DNA of 64,000 nt from the NCBI RefSeq assembly GCF_049116555.1, contig NZ_JAGDYT010000001.1, positions 620,001-684,000 of the forward strand, read 5' to 3'. Positions 8,023 to 14,674 of the stretch are shown here, piece by piece (positions within the stretch are counted from its first letter, which is position 1; each line of letters opens with the position of its first letter). This stretch comes from Maricaulis maris_C. Its GTDB lineage: Bacteria > Pseudomonadota > Alphaproteobacteria > Caulobacterales > Maricaulaceae. The translations under genes and the position numbers were made by a program. Under the pieces are notes generated by a model that had not been told where the DNA came from, did no database searches, and saw nothing but the letters and a program-made list of their open reading frames with translations.

Positions 8023-9075
8023 TCAGGCGCGTGCGAGCGCGGCACGGCGAAAGAGGGTCGGCGTCGTGCCGGTCTCTGCCCGGAAAGCCCGGTTGAAAGG
8101 CGCGATGGAGCCGTAACCCAGATCGAGTGCAAGGGTCAGGACCTGGTCATGCGCGCGCTCCGGTGACGCCAGCAGGCGTTTGGCTTCGGCCAGGCGGTGC
8201 TTGTTCAGGAAGGCCGAGAAATTGCGAAATCCCAGGCCCTGATTGATCAGGCGCCGAAGCCGGTGCTCGCGCGTACCCAGATGCCCGGCGAGGGCGCCGA
8301 CCGTGAGGCCGGGCTCCCGATAGAGCCCGTCAGTCATGGCCTGTTCCAGCCGTGCGGCAAGCGGCCTGTCCTCCGGCGCCAGCCGGACCATGTCCGGTCC
8401 GGGCTGCTTGCCAGAGCTGTCGGGAGGGAAGAGGTCGGTCGGGGCCGCGATCAGCCAGCCCGTAAACAGGACGGCAAGGCCGAACAGCGTCATGCCATGC
8501 GCCTGGAAGACCCAGTCCGGGAAAACAGACCCGGCAAAGCGCACTTCCATGACCGAGATCGTGATTCCCAAAATCGCCACGAGGCCGGCCAGGGCGATTC
8601 GAAAGCGGCGACGCGGCTCGATCAGGTCGTCCGGCCAGTCGCGGATCGCCAGCACGGCTGCGTGAGCCATCAGGAGGATATTCACCGCCTGCCAGAGCAG
8701 GATCGAGATCACCGACAGGCGCGACCCCTCATCGGGCAGGAAATGACCGGTGGCGGCCAGGACAATCAGGCCGAGTGGTATGAGGCGCCAGCTCCGCCAG
8801 ACGAAATGATCGTCGAACAGGGCGGTGGCAAACCACCAGAACAAGACCCCGGTCGGGATGGCGAGCAGGTTCAGGAGCAGGGTGGCAGGGCCGAGCGCCT
8901 CGGAGATCAGGTTGGAGGAGACCAGCGCATAACCGGCAACGCCGAGCGCGAAAAGCAGGCCGAGGCGGGCGCCGACCGCTCGGCCGGCATCGCGCAGGAA
9001 GATCAGCGCCATCATCAGGGCCAGGCCGACTGTGCCGCCGCGCGCGAGGATTTCCAGTATGGCTGATGTTGTCAT
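8023..9075 (-). CDS. AraC-family regulator with N-terminal membrane domain
   Basis: 350 residues: about 235 N-terminal residues with seven likely membrane helices, then an AraC DNA-binding domain (two helix-turn-helix units; VGALAGHLGTREHRLRRLIN and LTLALDLGYGSIAPFNRAFR, ending GTTPTLFRR). This layout is known for membrane-embedded AraC proteins that are thought to sense a signal in the bilayer. It is 115 bases upstream of the desaturase-like gene in the same direction, so membrane lipid state controlling a lipid-modifying enzyme is an attractive inference. Confidence 0.85.
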   Translation of the reverse strand: MTTSAILEILARGGTVGLALMMALIFLRDAGRAVGARLGLLFALGVAGYALVSSNLISEALGPATLLLNLLAIPTGVLFWWFATALFDDHFVWRSWRLIPLGLIVLAATGHFLPDEGSRLSVISILLWQAVNILLMAHAAVLAIRDWPDDLIEPRRRFRIALAGLVAILGITISVMEVRFAGSVFPDWVFQAHGMTLFGLAVLFTGWLIAAPTDLFPPDSSGKQPGPDMVRLAPEDRPLAARLEQAMTDGLYREPGLTVGALAGHLGTREHRLRRLINQGLGFRNFSAFLNKHRLAEAKRLLASPERAHDQVLTLALDLGYGSIAPFNRAFRAETGTTPTLFRRAALARA

Positions 9076-9214
9076 GGGCTCCGGCCGGTTTCCTGCGTGA
9101 CTGTCTCGCCGCCCGTCCGACTGTCGGGCGAGTCGGGACGAGGCGTGCCCCGGGTGATGGCCTCATCGGCGGGGCGTGTCTGCGCATTTTCGAAATCGAT
9201 CGACCGTGGCGCTG

Positions 9215-9544
9215 TCATTGTACGTCGGCCTCCGAAGCCACCCAGGCAAGAAAACCCGGGGCGCTGCTGTCCGCGTCGACGGGCAGGCCGATCAAGGCAG
9301 GCTCGTCATAGGGGTGGAGTTCGGCAAGGCGGACGACAAGTGCCTTCGCGGCGCTCTGGGTCGTCTTGAACACGGCCACGCATTCGCTTGCCTTTGCGAT
9401 CTCGCCCCGCCAGCGATAAACGCTTGTCATGCCGGGCAGGATGTTGGCGCAGGCGCATAATCCCTCGGTGACGACAGCCGTGGCTGCGGCACCTGCGCTC
9501 TCGGCATCCGGCCAGGTCGTGTAGATCAGGCGTAGGCTGTGCAT
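9215..9544 (-). CDS. cutA: Divalent-cation tolerance protein CutA
   Basis: A 109-residue trimeric ferredoxin-like protein of the CutA1 family. Signatures: IYTTWPDAESA at the start, CACANILPGMTSVYRW (residues 30-45), and HPYDEPALIGLPVD near the end. The start at 9544 matches the family's short N-terminus; GGGGAG lies about 10 bases upstream. Implicated in copper/cation tolerance in E. coli, though its biochemical role is debated. It is divergent from queC with just 35 bases between start codons, so both promoters overlap. Confidence 0.93.
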   Translation of the reverse strand: MHSLRLIYTTWPDAESAGAAATAVVTEGLCACANILPGMTSVYRWRGEIAKASECVAVFKTTQSAAKALVVRLAELHPYDEPALIGLPVDADSSAPGFLAWVASEADVQ

Positions 9545-9565
9545 GGCCAAATTTCTCCCCATCGG

Positions 9566-9573
9566 TATATAAG
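9566..9573 (+). promoter_or_regulatory. Candidate -10 element of queC (leaderless start)
   Basis: TATATAAG ends 6 bases before the queC ATG at 9580, and the bases between (CGCCGC) hold no Shine-Dalgarno. A start about 7 bases after the -10 would fall on the A of the ATG, giving a leaderless mRNA. Confidence 0.4.
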
Positions 9574-9579
9574 CGCCGC

Positions 9580-10311
9580 ATGAGCCAGACCTCCACCCCT
9601 GCAATCGCCAGTCGATCAGCCCTTGTCCTGTTTTCCGGCGGCCAGGATTCCGCGACCTGCCTGGCCTGGGCGCTGAACCGTTTCGAGCGCGTTGAGACGG
9701 TGGGTTTCGACTATGGCCAGCGTCATCATGTCGAGATGGACGCCCGCCAGCAGGTTCGCTCCGGTGTCCACGAGGACTTTCCGGTCTGGGGCGAGCGCCT
9801 CGGCGAGGACTTTGTCATCGATCTCTCCGGTTATGGCGCCATAGCCGAGAGCGCGCTGACCGCCGACCGCGCCATCGAAATGGAGGCCAACGGCCTGCCC
9901 AGCACCTTCGTCCCGGGCCGAAACCTGGTCTTTCTCACGGTCGCGTCGGCGCTGGCCTATCGGCGCGGTCATGGTGTTCTTGTGGGCGGGATGTGCGAGA
10001 CGGACTATTCCGGCTATCCCGATTGTCGGCGCGAGACGATTGACGCCATGCAATCTGCCCTCGGCCTTGGTCTCGACACCGCGCTGAGCATCGCCACACC
10101 CCTCATGCATCTCGACAAGGCGCAGACCTGGGCGCTGGCTGACGAGCTTGGTGGTGCGACCCTGACCGACTTGATCGAGGAGGCCAGCCATACCTGTTAT
10201 CGCGGCGAACGCGGGGCGCGGCATGACTGGGGCTATGGCTGTGATGACTGCCCGGCCTGCGAGCTGCGGGCGCGTGGCCATGCGGCGTGGAAGGCGGGTG
10301 TATCAGCATGA
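9580..10311 (+). CDS. queC: 7-cyano-7-deazaguanine synthase QueC
   Basis: Converts 7-carboxy-7-deazaguanine to preQ0 with ammonia and ATP, in queuosine biosynthesis. The PP-loop ATPase motif SGGQDS is at residues 19-24, and the zinc site is formed by Cys206, 221, 224 and 227 (CDDCPAC). 243 residues, normal length. Overlaps queE by ATGA, so the two are translationally coupled. queD and queF are not in this window. Confidence 0.95.
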   Translation: MSQTSTPAIASRSALVLFSGGQDSATCLAWALNRFERVETVGFDYGQRHHVEMDARQQVRSGVHEDFPVWGERLGEDFVIDLSGYGAIAESALTADRAIEMEANGLPSTFVPGRNLVFLTVASALAYRRGHGVLVGGMCETDYSGYPDCRRETIDAMQSALGLGLDTALSIATPLMHLDKAQTWALADELGGATLTDLIEEASHTCYRGERGARHDWGYGCDDCPACELRARGHAAWKAGVSA

Positions 10312-10937
10312 CCTATTCGGTGAAGGAACGCTTTCTGACCGTCCAGGGCGAAGGCGCCCAGGCCGGCCGACCGGCGGTTTTTCTGCGCTTCGCCGGCTGC
10401 AATCTGTGGAGCGGCCGCGAACAGGACCGCCACAAGGCCGTCTGCAATTTCTGCGACACTGATTTCATCGGCATGGACGGGCCCGGCGGCGGGCGCTTTC
10501 AGACGCCTTCAGACCTTGTTGAAGCGGTCGCGGAACTCTGGCCGGGTGGCGGCGCACCATTGGTGGTGTGCACGGGCGGCGAGCCACTCCTGCAGCTCGA
10601 CAAGCCCTTGATCGACGCCCTGCATGCGCGCGGCTTCGAGATCGCGGTGGAGACCAATGGGACCCTCGCGGCTCCCGAAGGCATAGACTGGATCACGGTC
10701 AGCCCGAAAGGCACGGCGCCTGTGGTCCAGACCTCCGGCCATGAGCTCAAACTTGTTTACCCGCAACCGGAACTTGACCCGTCTGCATTTGAAGGCTGGG
10801 ACTTCAAGCGCTTCTCCCTGCAGCCCATGGATGGGCCGCACATGATGGAGAATGCCCAAGCGGCCTTCGATTACTGCCTGGCCCATCCCAAATGGTCGCT
10901 CTCCCTGCAGACCCATAAATGGATCGGCGCGCCTTGA
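10308..10937 (+). CDS. queE: 7-carboxy-7-deazaguanine synthase QueE
   Basis: Radical-SAM enzyme that contracts 6-carboxytetrahydropterin to 7-carboxy-7-deazaguanine. The iron-sulfur motif is the CX14CX2C variant (Cys31, Cys46, Cys49) known from Burkholderia-type QueE, rather than the usual CX3CX2C. TVQGEGAQAGRPAVFLRFAG and CTGGEPLLQ are also typical. The start ATG is in the ATGA overlap with the queC stop; an in-frame ATG seven codons earlier lies inside queC. 209 residues. Confidence 0.95.
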   Translation: MTYSVKERFLTVQGEGAQAGRPAVFLRFAGCNLWSGREQDRHKAVCNFCDTDFIGMDGPGGGRFQTPSDLVEAVAELWPGGGAPLVVCTGGEPLLQLDKPLIDALHARGFEIAVETNGTLAAPEGIDWITVSPKGTAPVVQTSGHELKLVYPQPELDPSAFEGWDFKRFSLQPMDGPHMMENAQAAFDYCLAHPKWSLSLQTHKWIGAP

Positions 10938-10949
10938 TCGGCTAGCCGG

Positions 10950-11504
10950 TCAGCTGCCGGGCATCGGCGCTGCGCCAAGGCTTTCGGCCAGCGCGGTCGA
11001 GAAGGCGTGGAAGGCAAGCCTAGTGTCTGTCCAGACGCCATAACCGGCCCCGTCACCGCTGTCCGGGTTGAACCAGGCATAGGTGAAGGAGGCGATCAAT
11101 TCACCATTGGCATCGCGCAAGACCGCTTCCAGTGACGCGCCACCATTGGCGTGCTCGGAGTAGTGCGCGGTGTCCATGACCTGGATCTGGTTCATGGTCG
11201 GCCGGTTTGGCACGACATCGGTAATGGTGACGCTCAGCACGGTTTCCCGGGTGGCCACGCCATGCCAGTCGGCATCGATCAGGGCCCGCGACAGATCATC
11301 GTGCAGATAGCGAGCCAGGCGAGCCAGCTCGACTTCGCCCAGACTGTCAGCCTTGGCCCGTACAAGATCGGAAAAACCGATCCGGCCAATCTCGATGGAT
11401 CCGCTGGCCTCGCTCTGGAAGTCGGCCTGGAAGGCGTCGCCATTCTGGGCCAGGGCTGGCGAGGTCAGGCAATACAACGCAAGTACACAAACGAGAGTAC
11501 GCAT
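10950..11504 (-). CDS. Secreted hypothetical protein, paralog of the 11665-12168 gene
   Basis: 184 residues with signal peptide MRTLVCVLALYCLTSPALA. The ATG at 11504 has AGGAGAG 6 bases upstream; an ATG 21 bases further up does not. The mature part has a helical stretch LGEVELARLARYLHDDLSRAL, then ITDVVPNRPTMNQIQV and a beta-rich end with TYAWFNPD. The same order and the motif PNRPTM recur in the neighbouring gene (LILDAQPNRPTMAQM-type), so the two are diverged tandem duplicates. Function unknown; probably periplasmic. Nothing catalytic is evident. Confidence 0.75.
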   Translation of the reverse strand: MRTLVCVLALYCLTSPALAQNGDAFQADFQSEASGSIEIGRIGFSDLVRAKADSLGEVELARLARYLHDDLSRALIDADWHGVATRETVLSVTITDVVPNRPTMNQIQVMDTAHYSEHANGGASLEAVLRDANGELIASFTYAWFNPDSGDGAGYGVWTDTRLAFHAFSTALAESLGAAPMPGS

Positions 11505-11605
11505 GTCGGTCTCTCCTGGGTTCATGTCCCCCCTGCGATCGCATCATCCTATCACAATTGCGTGTCCGGCATCAGGGCCCTGCTCGCGATTTCCTTGCTG
11601 CAGCA

Positions 11606-11644
11606 CAATAAAAAACGGACGCACCCGCGAAGGCGCGTCCGTTT
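11606..11644 (-). terminator. Rho-independent terminator of the upstream paralog gene
   Basis: Read on the minus strand, AAACGGACGC and GCGTCCGTTT form a 10-bp stem with a short inner helix around TTCG, followed by TTTTTATT. It lies 21 bases beyond the stop at 11665 and separates the two paralogs into different transcripts. Confidence 0.88.
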
Positions 11645-11664
11645 CATCCGGCGATCCGGCGTAA

Positions 11665-12168
11665 TCAGGAGCCGGTGTCGGCCCGCTCATCCAGACTGTC
11701 AGAGATCTGGTCCGCAAAGCGCGAGAAAGTCCGCCGCGCATCGGTCCACTGGGCATAGCCGGTGACGTCCTGGATATTCCAGCTGCGCCAGCCATAGCTG
11801 TAGGTTTCGAGGACTTCGCCATCGGCCGAGACGAGTTCGGCTTCGACTTCAGCACCACCAACGGAGATGGAGGAGTGGTGCAGGGCGCGGGTCCCGCCCA
11901 TCTGCGCCATGGTCGGGCGGTTGGGCTGGGCGTCGAGAATGGTCGCGTTCAGCGTATAACCACCATCGCCGATCTGGCCGCGGAGCTCGCGCTCCAGCGC
12001 CGTGCGCAGATAGCCGGACAGGCGCTCGAGTTCGCGCTCGCCGAAATCCTCTGCACTTTCTATAAGTTCCGGTCCATAGCCGATTTCGCCAATGGCCACG
12101 GGCTGGTCTGCCAGCGACGGGCTGGACAGGGCACCCAGTGCCAGAATGGCCGTCATTGTGCGCAACAT
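11665..12168 (-). CDS. Secreted hypothetical protein, tandem paralog
   Basis: 167 residues with a signal peptide (MLRTMTAILALGALSSPSLA). ATG 12168 has a perfect AAGGAGG 6 bases upstream. Shared features with the 10950-11504 protein are GERELERLSGYLRTALEREL, ILDAQPNRPTMAQM, AEVEAELVSADGEVLETYSY and a C-terminal WTDARRTFSRFA helix. It has its own terminator, so the copies can be expressed independently. Family not recognised. Confidence 0.75.
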   Translation of the reverse strand: MLRTMTAILALGALSSPSLADQPVAIGEIGYGPELIESAEDFGERELERLSGYLRTALERELRGQIGDGGYTLNATILDAQPNRPTMAQMGGTRALHHSSISVGGAEVEAELVSADGEVLETYSYGWRSWNIQDVTGYAQWTDARRTFSRFADQISDSLDERADTGS

Positions 12169-12277
12169 CACGTGCCTCCTTGATACGTCTGCAAGCAGTC
12201 CCTCAAGGCGCAGTGTAGCAGTATCAGGGGGTGATTGAGAAGGCACAGACAGGCGATGGCGCGCCTGTAAGCTTCAT

Positions 12278-12493
12278 CTAGTCGTGATCGTGGTCATGAT
12301 CATGGTCATCATCGTCATCACCCGGCGTGATGACGTCGATGGCCGCGCCTCCCACGGCCGCCGTGGTGCGAACCGCAGCGCCGGCCGTACCGACGGCGAC
12401 ATCGGTCGCCAGGGCCGCGGCACCAACAACGATGCAGCCCGACAGGGTCGGGGCGAGGCCGAGAATGGCGATCAGGGTCAGAATGCGGCGCAT
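12278..12493 (-). CDS. Small lipoprotein with His/Asp-rich C-terminal tail
   Basis: 71 residues. ATG 12493 has GGAG 6 bases upstream. Signal with lipobox LSGC (Cys20) predicts a lipid-anchored protein; position +2 is Ile, so outer-membrane sorting is likely. The middle is a low-complexity Gly/Ala/Val/Thr stretch that could lie in or along the membrane. The last 13 residues are five Asp followed by four HD pairs, encoded by an imperfect hexanucleotide repeat, and would be expected to bind divalent metal. Function unknown. Confidence 0.7.
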   Translation of the reverse strand: MRRILTLIAILGLAPTLSGCIVVGAAALATDVAVGTAGAAVRTTAAVGGAAIDVITPGDDDDDHDHDHDHD

Positions 12494-12583
12494 GGCTCTC
12501 TCCGGTTCAATCACCCCTGTCATGCCAGACCAGGTGTTTCCGCATGGTGAATGCGGCCGTCACCCCCGCAGGGGTGCCAGGCC

Positions 12584-14674
12584 TCAGCGTCCCTCGCGCC
12601 ACCAGCCCAGACCCAGCATGGCCGCGATCAGCAACACCATGAGCAGACCCGGCAGAAGCGGGATGCGGGTCGAGGCGCGCACGACATAGCGTTCATTGCG
12701 TTGCAGGCCGAGCCAGGACCGTCCGGCCTGATCGGCGGACGCGCGCGTGCGTCGCAGGCCCGGCAGATTGGCACCGGGACCATCGCCAATGGCGAACAGG
12801 CCACCGCCCGTGACGTCCACGAAGGGGTCAAGCAGATCCGCATTCGGGCGCAGGTCGGCATATTCCATCGGATTGATCGGGCCCAGGGCCGCGACGGTTG
12901 TCAGATCGCCGGAACGCAAACGCACCAGACCGGATCCACTGGCCGGGACACGGGCCGCGAAATGACCCGGCTCGCCCTCGGTTTCGGTCATGGTGACCAC
13001 GTCCTGCCGGCCATCGGGCCAGGTCAGCTGCAAGGGCGGCGGCGTATCGGACAGCGTGACCCGGTCGACCTGCAATTCGCCATCGGTGGCGAAGGCGGTC
13101 AGCCGCTCCTCGTCGAGCTCCGGTTCGCGCATCAGCCAGTGAGCGACGCGGCGGAACATTTCGGCATAGGGTCCGCCGCCCTCAAAGCCGCGTGACCACA
13201 GCCAGGTCTGATCCGACATGACGATGGCGGCGCGCCCCTGGCCCGAGCGCTGGACCACCAGGAGTGGATCGCCATCGGGTGTTTCAAGCAGCGTTTCACC
13301 GCCCAGGGCCGTGCCGTGGATATGGCGCAGCCAGCGGCCCCATTGCGGGCTTTCACCACCACCGGCCAGCCCGGCCGTGACCGGATGGCGCAGACCGGTA
13401 TCGGTCGGCTCCGGAGTGAAGGGCGCATCGGTGATATAACCTGTCGGGCGCACGGGAAGAACGGCGGCCAGGGGGGTGCGGTAAAGACTGGGCGGACCGG
13501 CAAAGGGCGGACCGGCAGTCACCAGCAAGGCGCCGCCATTTTCCACATAGCGCGAGATATAGTCGAAATAGAGCGGCGGCATGATATTCCGCCGGCGATA
13601 GCGGTCGAAGATCACCAGGTCGAATTCGCTCAGACGCTCGACGAAGAGCTCCTGGACCGGGAAGCCGATCAGGGCCAGCTCGTCGACCGGGGTCGAATCG
13701 CGGCGATCCGGCGGCCGCAGAATCGTGAAGTGAACCAGATCGACCGAGGGGTCGGACTTCAGCAGGTCACGCCAGGCGCGGGCACCATTATGCGGTTCAC
13801 CGGTGACCAGAAGCACACGCAGACGATCGCGTACGCCCGAGACGGAGACCGCAGCGCGGTTATTGATCAGGGAGAGTTCCTGCGGGCCGGCCTCGACTTC
13901 GGCCTCGATCACATTCTGGCCGCGGCGTTCCACCGGAACTTCAACCCGGGTCGAGCGGCCGATCGGGATCGGGTGGATTTGCGGATCGCCGCCCTCAAAG
14001 CGGAAGGCCACGGAGGCTGTGCCCTGCATGGCATCATCTTCGACGCGGATCACAAAGGATACGGTCTGGCCGACAATGCCGTAGCGCGGGGCTTCCTCGA
14101 TCACCAGCCGGCGATCGCCGGCCGAGCGGTCGCCGGTCATCACGTGGTGGATGGGGGCGTCGACATTCAACGCATCGGTATCAAGCGGGGCGTCATGGAT
14201 CTGCCCGTCCGTGACCAGGACCACACCGGCGAGCCGGTCCGGCGGAGCGGACGCCAGGGCCGCATTGACGCCGTCAAACAACATCGTGCCGTCGGCGGTT
14301 TCGCCAGCCTCGACCTCGATCAGGTCGAGCATGGGGTCATTCTCGGCTTCACGGCGCAAGGCCTCGGCCATTTCCCCGGACGCTTCGCGGCGGCCGCCCA
14401 CCGTCATCGAGGCAGAGGTGTCTGTGACCAGCACGGCGACATCTGGCAGCGGGTCGCGTTCTTCTTCCACGAGCGATGGATTGGCCAGGACAAGCGCAAT
14501 CATCAAGACGCCGAGCGAGCGCCAGATCCAGCCGGACATTTTCTGCAATCCGCCGATCGCGATGGCCAGCAGCGCGATACCGGCCAGTCCGCCAATCACC
14601 GACCAGGGCAGGAGCGGGGCGAAATCGAGCGCGGAAACCGTCGCGCCGAGGGGCAGGCTCTGGGTCACGCTCAT
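12584..14674 (-). CDS. VWA-domain membrane protein of the moxR operon
   Basis: 696 residues. Two N-terminal helices (about 23-43 and 51-67) are followed by a von Willebrand A-like domain with MIDAS motif DTSAS at residues 85-89, a long periplasmic region including a glutamine-amidotransferase-like fold (FDLVIFDRYRRR, GGALLVTAGPPFAG), and one C-terminal helix (about 672-690). It overlaps the DUF4159 gene by ATGA, so it is the last gene of the operon. Such proteins are thought to act with MoxR ATPases in assembly or stress response of envelope complexes; no direct role is known. Confidence 0.8.
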   Translation of the reverse strand: MSVTQSLPLGATVSALDFAPLLPWSVIGGLAGIALLAIAIGGLQKMSGWIWRSLGVLMIALVLANPSLVEEERDPLPDVAVLVTDTSASMTVGGRREASGEMAEALRREAENDPMLDLIEVEAGETADGTMLFDGVNAALASAPPDRLAGVVLVTDGQIHDAPLDTDALNVDAPIHHVMTGDRSAGDRRLVIEEAPRYGIVGQTVSFVIRVEDDAMQGTASVAFRFEGGDPQIHPIPIGRSTRVEVPVERRGQNVIEAEVEAGPQELSLINNRAAVSVSGVRDRLRVLLVTGEPHNGARAWRDLLKSDPSVDLVHFTILRPPDRRDSTPVDELALIGFPVQELFVERLSEFDLVIFDRYRRRNIMPPLYFDYISRYVENGGALLVTAGPPFAGPPSLYRTPLAAVLPVRPTGYITDAPFTPEPTDTGLRHPVTAGLAGGGESPQWGRWLRHIHGTALGGETLLETPDGDPLLVVQRSGQGRAAIVMSDQTWLWSRGFEGGGPYAEMFRRVAHWLMREPELDEERLTAFATDGELQVDRVTLSDTPPPLQLTWPDGRQDVVTMTETEGEPGHFAARVPASGSGLVRLRSGDLTTVAALGPINPMEYADLRPNADLLDPFVDVTGGGLFAIGDGPGANLPGLRRTRASADQAGRSWLGLQRNERYVVRASTRIPLLPGLLMVLLIAAMLGLGWWREGR

